NCBI GenBank assembly: GCA_022592435.1
Contig: JABYQS010000028.1
Span: 62,001-126,000, forward strand
From: Cerioporus squamosus
Taxonomy: Eukaryota; Basidiomycota; Agaricomycetes; Polyporales; Polyporaceae
Direction of reading: 5' to 3'
DNA length: 64,000 nucleotides
Numbering within the stretch: the stretch's first letter is position 1; each line of letters begins with the position of its first letter. Shown in pieces: positions 23,523 through 35,159 of the stretch. A program made the translations under genes and the position numbers. The notes beneath the pieces were generated by a model that was not told the DNA's origin, ran no database searches, and saw nothing but the letters and a program-made list of their open reading frames with translations.

Positions 23523-23834
23523 TACTTTGCCTGTTACCTGTACATGCTCGGTTTCCGTTGCACGCGAGTCGTCATATAGAGGACTTCTTTCACCCAAAAT
23601 ACCGCGTCCGGTTTGGAGAAGATTTGCTCGACCGCTTGGTGGAAGTCTGCGCGTGAGCGAGCATGTGCGACACCCAGGCGACACCGTTCAGCCACCGACG
23701 CGTCAAGCGTCTTCGGCGTCTGCGCGAAAGTAGGTTGTGAGTTCTTGTCCCAGTCCTCCATCCCTTCCTGAACCTCGAGCTCTTCCCTCTGTCATCCTAG
23801 CTGTCTACGCCAATACCAGTTTGCTGCTCCTTGA
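23523..23834. other. Intergenic region DBP9 to NUP107
   Basis: This 312-bp gap holds the DBP9 3' UTR and the NUP107 promoter. No motif, RNA or extra gene was recognised. Confidence 0.45.
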
Positions 23835-26800
23835 ATGACTGAAAATCTCTACGCGTCATGCGCCGAGGTGCTCTCGGTATGCCAGGCCAACAAGGACAAC
23901 CTCGAAGCCCTGCTTGACCCCGAGACTGGTTTTGCACCCAGGCTGCGTCAAATATGCAACCAACAGTACGTCGAAGTTGCTTGTTCACGGTACTCTAATT
24001 TGAGCTGTGTAGGTTGCTAGAGCTGAATGATGAGGCTACGACCGAAACTAGCGTGCAGGAGCTCGATGCTCTGAAGATGGAAAGCGACACATGGGCCCTC
24101 CTCCAGGCATTGATGTCGTACGTTGGCTCGCTCTGCTATTACAGACACGTCTAGTGAATTAGATTATAGCTTGCGCAAAACAACCCCGCCCGAATATCCC
24201 CATCCTGGCGACCTCCTAGCCATCAACCCTTACACGCCACCAGCCACGCTCGCGAATTCCATCATGCACGCGTCTCCCCTGCTCTCCGCTCTCGTTGTCG
24301 TGCGCGAGTGGTTACATGACTCCGCGCCCCTCCCCGCAGCCCCCGGCGCGACGAATGGGTACTGGCGGTTCACGCGGAATGCGGTTCTTCAGGGTAAGAG
24401 GACGGGGCGCATGGGGGTTGGTTTGGTTGGCGAGCTCGACCCCGACGCGGCGAGCAGGGAGGCTAAGGATGGGAAGGGCTTGACTCCCGATGATGCGGTG
24501 CGTTTGACTTCTCAGCGGCTCCTCCAGACGTAATATCGGGATGCGGTCGCGGCCGGTAGAATACTGACTGTTCAACGTGTCGCAGGCATACGAGAAGACG
24601 GTTCTGCAAGCACTGTATGCTCATGTTCGTGCGGGTCAGCTGGATGAAGCGGTCGAGTTGTGTCGAAAGTCGCAGCAGCCGTGGCGAGCGGCGAGCATTC
24701 GGGGTGCGTTGCTGTTCCAGTGGCATGCAATCGGTGAGTGCTCCCAGCGAGTGTAACGCGCTGAGTGGGTGGCTAATCTTGGGTACCCATAGCGAACGAA
24801 CCTAGGGACGAGGACGCGATGGACGACGAGGATGCGGACGACTCACAACAGTGGCGAGGGAACGTCCGCAGGCGAATGTGGAAGAATACCTGCGAGCGTA
24901 TTGCGCTGAATGTGTGTGGTGTGTCTTGACTAGTCTGGTTGCCTCATTATTGATGTCTTCGCATCCCAGCAAGACCTGCCGCCTGCTGAGAGAGCCTTGT
25001 ATGCTGCTCTCGCACCCAGCGCCACAACGTCCATTGTGTTGAAGGCCCACTGTCGAACATGGGAAGACCATCTATGGGCTCTAGTCAGCGTCGCATGCGA
25101 AGAGCGACTAAGCGCGGGTCTTGCAAAGATTCAGCGGGAGTGTTTCTGGGAAGGGGGCTTGGGTGCGCTCGAACACGGGGCAACCACTACATCTGACGGA
25201 CAGGCTTCGGACCCTGGAGATGAGGAGTCATGGGAGGAGGACGTGTTGCAGACGTTGAGTGCATTGTCAAATGTGCAGGTCTCGATGGGTGAGTGATTCC
25301 ATCCAGATGGTTGCGCTCGGCTCATACATGAAACCGCCTTGCTACCAAACAGTGCGTCTGCTGACCATCCGTACCACGTTTCGCAACTGCACATCATACT
25401 CGACCGCACGGATGAATTGTTGGAGTCGTTCGCGAATGGGTTACAGGAGGGTCTATATCTCTCCGCACCCGAGTAAGTTCGCATTTAGTTCACACTGGAC
25501 ACACCGCTGAGCTTTGTCACAGATACCCCGCCATGACGCGCTTCTTCGCGCATTTGTGCCTCTTCCTTCAAATGATCGACATGCCAGTATCTCCGTACGC
25601 AACCCAGATCATCTTGGAGGCATATCTTCAAGTCCTTGAGGTGAGAATCGGACTTAACTGTACCCTGTGGATTGGGAATCTCAACATGGTCTATTGTGTA
25701 GAATGCTGGCCAACGGGATCTGATCGCTATGTACGCCGGAGCATTGGGCGACAATGCAGTGGAGCGTTATGCTCTCTTCCTCACCTCTCTCGAGCTATCC
25801 GGCGATGCCCATGAACGAAGGCTTGCCCTCACGCGAGCCAAGGACCATGGTCTTGATGTGGAGCGGGTCGCTGTTGTCACGGCGGAGCGCACCATCGAGA
25901 AAGCCTTCACAGTACGTCCATGCCGTGGCCTTCGACGATAGACCGATAGAGAGAGGACCTTACTGCTTTGCCAGATCCTTCCTCCAGCCAAAGGACCACT
26001 ACCTTCCATCATTGGGCTGGAACCGGCACCCACAGATGCGGAATGGTTGCTATTGCGTTCGATCGAGTGGACAACGTTCTTCGAATCGACATATGATACG
26101 GCACTCGAGCAAGCCAACGTCATCCTGCGGTACTTCCTTGGTACGTACTTTGCAGTATACCCACGTCTCCTCATATGACGGAAATATGTTCTTTGCCAGG
26201 TCGTGGCCGATTACAACTGGCGAAGAATCTGCTTGAAATGCTTCCTCCTGAGCTCGGTACCCTGCAAGATCCAGAAGATCAGGCGACAGAGTATATGCAC
26301 TACCGACAATTCTTCGGTGTCTGGGAAACATTTGCCCGAGTCGTGGAGTGCCAGGCTCTTGAACAGCCTCAGATGAACAAGGAGACCCGCGTAGCATGGT
26401 TAAACGATTACAAGGGGCTGATCGAGCAAGCGAGAGAAGACACGATTAAACTACTGACGACCGACTGGCTCATCTCTGAACTCGAGGTCAACAATGGTGA
26501 GTTGCTTGAACACATGGCGTCGAGTGCATAGAAGCTGATACTAGATATCTTCTTGTAGGCGATCGCAGGCGCCGTGACCTTGTTCGCATCCGGCAGATAT
26601 ACATCCCCGAGCTCATCATCCGCCTGCATTCCATCCTGGTCAACTCGCGCAGTCGGATACATGAGTATGTATCTTCCTCCGAAACGTTGCACTACGACCG
26701 TAGCTCACATCCGTGTCTAGGAACATCAAGCACGCGCTGTCCCTCGTAAACATCGTTGCCGATTCGCGGTATAGACTGTACGACGACTTCTCGAGTCAAG

Positions 26801-26901
26801 ACGGACGCAGGTTGGGTGATTACCTGGGCGCTGTCCGACAGGCGGTCCTTGCGGGCCTGGAGGGCGGAGGATCGGATCCCTTCAGAGTGTTGTCCCTGTA
26901 A
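23835..26901 (+). CDS. NUP107: Nucleoporin NUP107 (yeast Nup84), Y-complex scaffold
   Basis: About thirteen exons were joined in frame, giving an all-helical protein of roughly 800 residues. Recognisable blocks: SELDYSLRKTTPPEYPHPGD (about 24152-24215), YWRFTRNAVLQGKRTG, AYEKTVLQALYAHVRAGQLD (about 24586-24650), ELCRKSQQPWRAASIRGALL, CRTWEDHLWALVSVACEERL, FFAHLCLFLQ, a YFLGRGRLQLAKNLLEMLP junction, RQFFGVWETFARVVECQALE, RIRQIYIPELIIRLHSILVN (about 26585-26645) and the terminal YLGAVRQAVLAGLEGGGSDP. The protein forms the stem of the Y-shaped outer-ring complex of the nuclear pore. The short first exon (MTENLYASC) and exact borders of one or two small internal exons are my least certain points. 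It converges with the CIN1-like gene. Confidence 0.93.
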
Positions 26902-27113
26902 ATTTGCTCCTGTACTCGTACCTTCCTTGGTGAAGATGCTCTCGACTCCTTGTATCAGCACAAGCTACCATTGCCCGTCTGAGTGCACTCTTGCATTAGA
27001 CCAACTACTGAGCTACCGGTAAGAAGCATATGGATATCGACCAATCGATGGTCTGTAGTACAAGGAGAGTATGGTATTCCAAGAAACTGGGTAGTCTTCC
27101 AGTAAATAGATAT

Positions 27114-30100
27114 TCAACCCCGTGATCTTCTGGTCGTGCGGCGCTGCACTTCGCGACAACGTTTGGAAGCATTGTAGATTGCTTCCATCCACGCCTGACA
27201 CTCCCGGACTGAAGTCGCACGCAGCCCGACACTGTCGCCTCCGCGAGGGTAAGCCACAACAAGTTGGAATGCCTGGTCGTCTGGTATCGTCGTTCAGTTT
27301 ATATACTGCATAGATGGGGCGGCATCACTGACCTCGGGCACCTGGTGCCTCGTGAACCTCTACCTCGGCCAGGGACAAGGGCTGGGGGCAAACATAGTCA
27401 GTGACATGCATGCCTACAGGAAGAGCTTCATCATACCATGCGGTACAATGACTTCGTCGACTCTTCGGTGAGCACGAGAATATCGTTGCACAAGAAAGCG
27501 CGCAGCTTGCGCCCGCTCTTCGCCTTCATGAGTATACCTTCTTTGAGCAGCTTTCGTGGACCCATGTAACGAGTTGGCGCAGTCAAGTCAAGGCGGCTGA
27601 GAAGTAACTGTAAGCTCTTCCGAGACATAGCGGTCGGACAGAAAGCACGCACCCCTGTCCAACCCAGAGATCCCTGGAGATCTCCTTGAGACGTTCCCGG
27701 CCTTCCTGCTGACGGATGGTCTCGTTGATATGCCCGAGGACCTTCTCCGCCATCTGTCGCGCCCGCTCAACTTGAGTGCGGTCCTCACCAGGTTCAGTGT
27801 AGTGGATGATCTGTGGGAACGTGTCACGCCTGTTCTATAACCCGACCACCTGTCTTACCTGTTTGAACAGCAGCGGATAACGGGTGATGCGCTGCACTAG
27901 ACAAGCCGTCAGCAACCATGATATAATGAGACCGGATACGTTACTTACTCGGAACCAACAGATAGCTAGACAGATCCAGGTTCCTGGCAGCGGGATCATC
28001 TCGGAGTCTCTGCCGCGACTATCAGTTCACGGAGACATCTACAATGGCGAGTACTGACCTGCAGGGTATTGAAAAACTCTGCATTCGACTCGCGCAGCGA
28101 CTGCAAAACCTTGATCGCCGTAGCTTGGTTGACGCAGTAGTCCTATGTGCCGCCGTTGAGGAACGATTAATGATACTACTGTTCAGAAACTGACCATATA
28201 GACATTGAGATTAGCCATGCTGGTCTCCAGTATGTCGCCGATCCTGTCAATATACAAGCGGCACTCCTTTTGCCTCTCTTCCAAAGAGCTCAAGAGCGTC
28301 TACGAGAGAGTATGAGTAAATGAGACGCATCGAATTGCGAGCTTAAGTACCGTATTCATCAAGAGGATGTCTTCCACGTTGGCGAAGATCAGGGTCCTGG
28401 CCTTCTCGTCCAGAATCGACAGAACATTAGCGTAGAAATGCTGCAATATCTTCAGTTAGCTCAGCGGGGATGACGCAGCATACATCCTGCATACCTCCAC
28501 AATCAGCTGGAGGTCTCGAACATATGCGGCCTCAGTCGCAATAAGTTCGAAAATCGCCTGTGGTCAAGTCAGCGCACAAGTGTAGTGGGTTGGAGCATCA
28601 CTGACCTCCTGGCGGCGGCGTTCACTACTTGGGATCCCTTCCAACGCAGACTTATCGACGAGGCTTGCCCATGACTGCAAGGTATCACGTCAGACGTCGA
28701 CCTTGCAGGAAAAGTGACATGACATACGGAACCGAATGCGGCATCTGCTTCCGGAGAAGGAGAAGGCTCCCTCTGCAAAATTGGTGCAGATATCGTGGGA
28801 CGCACTGAGACCTGTTCGCCGTCGTTCGCAGGCGTCCTTCTGCCGAAAAAGTGCAAGAATGACGAATGCGACTGTGAGCGAGTCGCTTCTTCAGAGTTCG
28901 ACACCGTCGGTGTCAAGGTCGCAGATGCGAAGGACGACGATGTCGGGCTAGAGCTGCTCTCTACTGATGCTATCGACAGCCTGTTCATCGAGAGATGGCT
29001 CTGCCTGAACGCCTCGTACCGTTCGTACGCATCGTCCAGCCGCAGTGAATTATTCGGCGAATCCGAATCTGGAACAGGCGGCAGATCCTTATGTGGTGAG
29101 GGAGGTGCTCGAGACCTGTCAGGCACCGCTGGAGCTGGCCGACGCCGCCTGCTCAGCCTTCTTGCAGGCCGCGGAGGTGGCTGAGCTTCTTGCTTGATGA
29201 TGAGCCCCGCTGCCTCCAGCACTCTCTGACGCTCTGCAGCCCGAGCTTCTCGATCTTGTCGATGAGTCTCTTCGTCTTGCTGATCTTCGTTGTCAGAATC
29301 GCTTGACTCCGATTCACTGGCAGTCACGTAGTCCGAATCGGTCCCGTCCTCTTCAAGCTCCTGGGGCTCGACGACTAGCGGAGACCCGGTATCTTTCACG
29401 GTGGGAGCCTCGATCAGGCTATTTGCGTCCGTGGGTATCGAGCTTGCACTGGCAGGCTCAATCGGCGCTGTCACAAGTACTATCGGGGCGCAAGGAGTTT
29501 GTTATTGTCCGATATTCAGTTGAGAGATACATGCAAAGGAAAAATTAGAGACACTTCAGCCTGCCGGTAACGTAAACAAAAGGACCGGGGGAAGTGAGTT
29601 GAATGGCTGACTAACCATCTGCGAGTGCGAGATAAGCAGCAGGGACAATGAACACCACCCCGCCCTGTTCCGCCTTCCACCAATCCGCATCTGATTTGTC
29701 GACGATTGTCAACTGGTCCCCTTCTGAGAACGGCAACTCGTCTGCATTGCTTCCGTTGTAGTCGTAGAGTGCATGAGCGATCGCTGAAAGGGATGTTCAG
29801 AGCGTTGCTACGAATCGGACATACACCCACAACTTACCCGGCGTAAACTGCTCAACGTAAGTCTTCGGGAAGAACCCTGTCTTGCCATCCCGGACAACCG
29901 TCCCATACCACCAGTCACCGCCAGATTTAGAGGGGTGTGCGTTGAGGATCAAGTTCTCGCCAAAGCCTAGATTCGGGGTGAGTAACATTCCTGCACAGAC
30001 AGACAACTAGACCTACTCAGTTCTTCCGGTCGCTGAGCCTCGTAAGCATAGAGCGATCGAACGCGATACTCTTTCAGAGCAACCAGTCAGTGGAGGTCAT

Positions 30101-33100
30101 GTAGACAGACAAGGAGACGGCCCACCGGTCGCCATGTCAACGTCCTCAAGGGCATTATCATCAGAGGCGTTGACTTGAATTTGAGGAACAGGCGTAACAG
30201 CATCGTCTATGTCCTCGATGCCCTCCTCCACTGTCGTCGGCAGAGGTTCGGACGGGAAGCGTTGCATCGCTGCTCCTTCAGCAGCCAGTCCCGCATACCA
30301 GTCAACAGACTCACGGTTGCTGTTTCTCGGGGTTGAGTCCATGGACGGCAGCTCAACTGGTGCAGGGGGTGCGACTGGTGCCGGCGGAGATGGCGTACGG
30401 GGGGCTGCACTAATGTGCGGAGGAGGTGCGGTGTCTCCCAGAACCTTGCCAGAGATAGGAGCCGCGCTACGGTCGTTGGTCTGCGCCTTCCTCAGCTTCC
30501 TACCGGCCTGGATGGCATTCAGCAGTGCGCTTCGATCCCCAGTAGCAGTGGGAGCAGGTGCTGCCACAGGTGCGGCGGGAGGAGGAGGGCCTGCCGGTGG
30601 CGGCGGTGGAGGAGGAGGAACACTGCCAGCAGTGGTTATGTTGGTAGACATGGGAGGTGCGGACGGAGGAGGAGGCGGAGGCGGAGGAGGCGCCGGACTC
30701 GATGGTTCAGACGTTTTGGCAGGACCCGACGCTGCCGCCGACTGCGGCCTGGAAGGTGGAAGGATGCTGCCGAATAGCTGCTGAGCGATCCTGTTGCGCG
30801 TATCCCTCGAGGAATCAATCTCATCCTCGCTGCTGTCGTCCTCGTCCTTCTCCTTGATCTCGTCCCAATCGTCATCATCGTCTGCCGGCGCAGTGTGATA
30901 TGTGGTCTTGACGGCGGGCGGCGCTGGGCTCGCTGACGAAGGGGGAATAGGAGGCGCCGCAGGCGGTGAAGCTGCCTGGCTCTTGAAGAAGGGGTTGGTG
31001 CTGCCATTGGGGACAGATGCGGCAGGTGAGGGCGTGGCACTTCCACCCTCCTTCATGAGGCGGCTGAACGGATTGGTAGAGCCACCGGAAGATGTGGGTG
31101 CGGGTGGGCTGGCTACAGGGGGTGCCGGCGGCGGGGGCGGCGGGGGAGGTGCAGCTGGGGCAGCGGCAGGCTCAGGCGCGACTGGAGCAACAGGAGGCTC
31201 AGGCTCACGAGCAGGGGGCGCAGGCGGAGGCACGGGCGCAGATAGGGCAGGAGCAGGAGTCGAAGCAACCGGCGTAGACCTCTGCTGGGCTTGTTCGGCA
31301 AGCATGCGGCGTCGAGCCTGATACTGCTCCTCTGCCAAGCGCGCTTCCTCCTCTTCTTGCTCAAGTTGCCTCAACCGGGCAAGGCGTTCGCGTTGCTTGC
31401 GTAGAGCCTCCTCCCGAGCACGAAGAGCTTCTTCCTCCGGGTCGACGGTAGGCACGGCCGGTGCTGCAGGAGCAGCAGGGGCGGCGGGCGGCGCAGGTGC
31501 CGGAGCTGGAGCTGGAGGCGCGGCTGAGGTGGTAGCAGAGGGCGTCCGCGGTGCAGGGGGACGCGGCGCAGCACCCTTGCGAGGTGGAGGAGGCGCAGGA
31601 GGCTTCGCCTTAGAAGGCGGAGGTGGGGTCGGCTTGGGCGTGGGCACCTGGGAAGAGGCAGAAGGAGCCGGAGCAGGGGCGGCCGGAGCAGAGGGACCCG
31701 TAGGAGAAGTAGGAGACTTGCCTTCCTTCAGGGCCTTCTCGCTCTCCAGACGCTCTCGACGAAGGCGCTCGCGATTCTCTGCTTCAAGCTCAGCCTGCTT
31801 AGCCTTCTCCTCCGCTTCCTTCTTCTCCTGCGCGAGACGATCCTCGACACTAGTATCGACCTGCGACGGGGAGGGTGACGGAGCCACAATACCTAGAGCT
31901 GCCATACGCTCCCTGATGCGCTGCTGAGCAAGCTGCTGCCGCTCCTCAGCAGTGAGTGCCTTCTTAGGAGCAGACGGCGCAGGCGGCGGCGGGCGAGCAG
32001 CAGTGGTCGTCGGAGCAGGAGGAGGGGGAGGGGCTTCACGTGCAGCAGGCGGGGTTCGTGGACGGTCGTAGTCACGATCCCTATTGCGCGAGTAAGGCCT
32101 GTCGCGGTCATAATCCCTGTCGCGGTCGTAGTCCTGGTTGCGGCGGCTGTCGCGTTCAAGGCTGCGTTCGCGACCACGGTCGTCCCGATCGTATGCGCTC
32201 CGTGGTCTGTCATAATCGCGGTCACGGTCGTAGCGCGAGGAAGAGTAGCGATCGTCCCGGTCATCGTAACGGCCAAACCGTTCATTGCGCCGATCGCGCT
32301 CACGAGCCCACTCCCGCTTCTCGCGTTCTTTGCGCTCTTCACGATCCCTGATTCTCCGCTCGAGGTCGGGCAGCTTGTCGTGCATGAGTTCCAAGAGCTC
32401 GCGTTCCAGCTTGCGGCGCTCGTCATCCTTCGCAGGCGAACGCGGTCCCCGTGAGACATACTCGAGATCCTCTTGTACGTGCTTGACGCGGTATCGGAGT
32501 TCGGACATCTCTCGCTCTAGAGCGTCGTCCTCCGCAGTGCGAGCAGCGTTCTCCTCTGAGACCCGATCGAGCAGCTTCGCGGTATTCTCGAGCTGACGCT
32601 TCATGTCGTCGAGGTCTGCAGCGGGGCTTGCGCTCTCGCTAGTCGTCCGGATAGCAGCACGATCTACGTGACGACTCCGAGGTTGGTAGAAGCCACCGGC
32701 AGGAGTCTCGTCCTTGAACTTGTACACGGTTGCATCTTTGCGTCCCCCCGCGCCGGCGGCATTGGCATGGAAAGAACGTTCTCGCTGATACGAAATTGGA
32801 CCAGCATCTGGCCCCGCAGGTGAACGCGCGCGGGTGTCATTCTTCAGGATATCCTTCAATACGTCGACGGAAGACTCGAGATCCCGATGCGACGGGGGCA
32901 CTAGCTCTGGAGGAAGGACGTCGGGTATCTCGTTGCCGTTCAACTCTGCTGACAATGAGTGGCAAGTATGGTATTTGCAGGAAGACACGTACTTCTGTAG
33001 ATGAGACCCATAGCGACATGGAACTCAGGCAAGTTGAGTTTGCCCCGATTATCAACATCCGCGAGAGCCCTGCAGCCGAGTTCAGCATGGAAGTGCGCAT

Positions 33101-33984
33101 GAACAGGCTTGCACTCACCAAATCTTAGCCAGATCATTCCTATCCAGCCCACTCTGACCAAACACCTCAAGCGCAGTCTGGCCATTGATGAAGCCTGTCC
33201 CTTGCGAGTCCCAAGCTCTGAATATCTGATCGTAGTTCTTCTTCTCCGCCTTCGACAGGGCCCAAGGAATGCGCGGCGTAGCATTGCCGCGTTGTGCTTG
33301 ATTGTGCTGCTGGAACGATTGCTGCAGATTGAAGCCGCTTTGCTGCTGCTGGAACTGGGGCGCCCCGGCAGCATTGTACGGTGCGGAGGTGTTGGCAGGA
33401 AGGAAGGTGTTCGTCATCATCGTCAGCCTGGGGTCTACGAAGCCCGTCATCTGGGGGACGAGCGGTCGCATCCCACCAGCTCCCGGGAAGCCCGTCGCCT
33501 GCGCAGTTAGCGGTGACAGGCCGGGAGAGCTGCTCATGAAACGGTTGGGCTGCTGTGCGCCAAGGAATCCGCTGTTCTGCACATTCTGAGGTTGCTGTTG
33601 TTGTTGAAACTGTGAAGGAATGGGAGGTACTGGGGGCGGTGGGGCGCGTTGCTGGAAGCCCCCGCCTGGAAAGCCCGTCGGCTGAGGCTGCAACTGCTGT
33701 CCGGGAAACCCTGTTGGCTGGGATTGTAGCTGCTGCCCAGGAAACCCTGTTGGCTGAGGTTGTAGCTGCTGTCCCGGATATCCTGTTTGTTGCTGCTGGA
33801 AACCCTGCTGGCCAGGAAAGCCGGTCTGCTGCTGCTGCTGGCCGGGGAATCCAGTCGGCTGAGGCTGCTGGAATCCGGGACGCTGCCCAGGGAAACCGGT
33901 CGGCTGAGGAGGGACCTGTTGGAACTGCTGGGGGTTATACCCCGTCTGCATGGGGTACTGGTAGCCCTGTCCCCATTGCGCCAT
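27114..33984 (-). CDS. CIN1: Intersectin-like endocytic scaffold and RhoGEF (Cin1/Pan1 type)
   Basis: One leftward gene of about 2,000 residues and many introns. Order: Gln/Pro/Gly-rich N-terminus with PTGFPG repeats; one EH domain ([20 protein letters not shown] to [16 protein letters not shown], about 33010-33270); coiled coil (about 32390-32610); Arg/Asp/Tyr-rich stretch; long proline-rich region; acidic DDDDDWDEI (about 30860-30885); WH2-like actin-binding helix [16 protein letters not shown] (about 30485-30535); SH3-1 [20 protein letters not shown] (about 29840-30075); SH3-2 [18 protein letters not shown] (about 29640-29785); Glu/Ser-rich linker; DH domain from [19 protein letters not shown] (about 27800-28620); PH domain [19 protein letters not shown] to [16 protein letters not shown] (about 27150-27600). 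The stop is at 27114, with no C2 domain. This matches Cryptococcus Cin1, which links endocytosis, actin and Cdc42/Rho signalling. GTPase specificity cannot be read from sequence. Confidence 0.92.
33650..33925 (-). repeat. Degenerate tandem repeat coding PTGFPGQ units in CIN1
   Basis: Seven copies of a P/Q-T-G-F/Y-P-G-Q core occur within about 90 residues, the last three with nearly regular 13-residue spacing (units like [12 protein letters not shown]). An eighth copy (ATGFPGAGG) lies further on. The DNA copies differ at synonymous sites, so the array is old but still readable. Similar Gln/Pro/Gly repeats occur at the N-terminus of Pan1-type proteins. The stretch is likely disordered. Confidence 0.8.
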
Positions 33985-35159
33985 CGGGAAAGGTCGTCGA
34001 TGTCGAGCGAGTCGTTGTCGGAGGTCAAGACAGATGGCGCATTGGCGCCCATTACGCATGGATTGAGCGTCATTCTCCCCTACTGCGCTAGGGCACGGCT
34101 CAACTCTCTCTACCTATGTATGATACTCAAGAAACCCAACAACGGCTTGGAATTGAGACTCATCATCCTGATACTTAGAGGGCACGGAAGGTGGGGTAAG
34201 AACGTTATGTTTGTTACATTTAGAAAGCTGCCAGCAGAGTGTTACATTTATGTAGAAAGCTGCAGAGCTACGAGAGTACATGTGGGACTACTGCTACACG
34301 GTGGTGTACGACGATGTCTACGTATGTACGACTCTCACCTGCAAATGTCGAGCTCACAACCGGAATCTGACTCAAAGTGGTGAACCTAGAGAGGAAAGAT
34401 ACCAGTCAGTACACCTGCAGACGAGATGTGACAGCACGGCGACAAAAGATCAGAGAACCGCGTCTCGACAATGACCAACTCCCAGAGGAAGCGGCTCTCA
34501 GACGGCACTTCCTAATTGCATTCGGTTGGAGATCATCCGAGGAGATGTAGGAATCGTAGCAAAAAAGAGATGGACACTCACCAACGGCATGACACGACGT
34601 TACATAGTGAACTCGACCGAACTTGACAACACCGACACAGCAAACCCCGACTCGTAATGGTCACGGAAGTCAGTATCTAGGAAGACGGCGTCAGCATACT
34701 GATACAACGACGCGACACGGAAACGAAGAATCAGTGGTGCAAAATGTTTGGCTGTTTGCTTTGCCTTCTCGTCACAGCCGCAGCTACGACTGGGGCGGCA
34801 GCGTTCTCATCATCGAAGGAAGTAAGAAAGATCACTCACTGTCTGCCCATCTAACCTTTGGGATAGTGTAGGACGACTTCACGCTGAGCCTGAGCTGTGA
34901 GCGACTGGAGAGAGCAGGAGAAAAATGAAGAGCGCGACGAAATCACCCCCATATATAGTCTACTTGACTCCACGTGGCTTGCACGTGGCAGTCTGACGCC
35001 TGCGAGAGTCATGGCGAAGCCGCCAACACGAAGTCTCGCTTTGGAGTATGGACTGTCGTGGAAGGGAGAGCCTGCAACCGCTCACGGATATGCCAAACGG
35101 TGTATTAGAGCATCATAACATATACTCGACGCTCGAAGCCTAGTATAACAAAGCTCGGC
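33985..35159. other. Intergenic region between CIN1 promoter and ERG27 stop
   Basis: About 1.2 kb with no supported gene. The left part should be the promoter of the leftward CIN1-like gene, the right part the 3' UTR of ERG27. A TATATA stretch at about 34953 and a CACGTGGC element at about 34971 are the only motifs noticed. Open frames are short and shadow-like. Confidence 0.5.

Noticed and set aside
30209..31927. Long Gly/Ala-rich plus-strand open frames
   Set aside because: They are antisense shadows of the proline-rich region of the intersectin-like gene.
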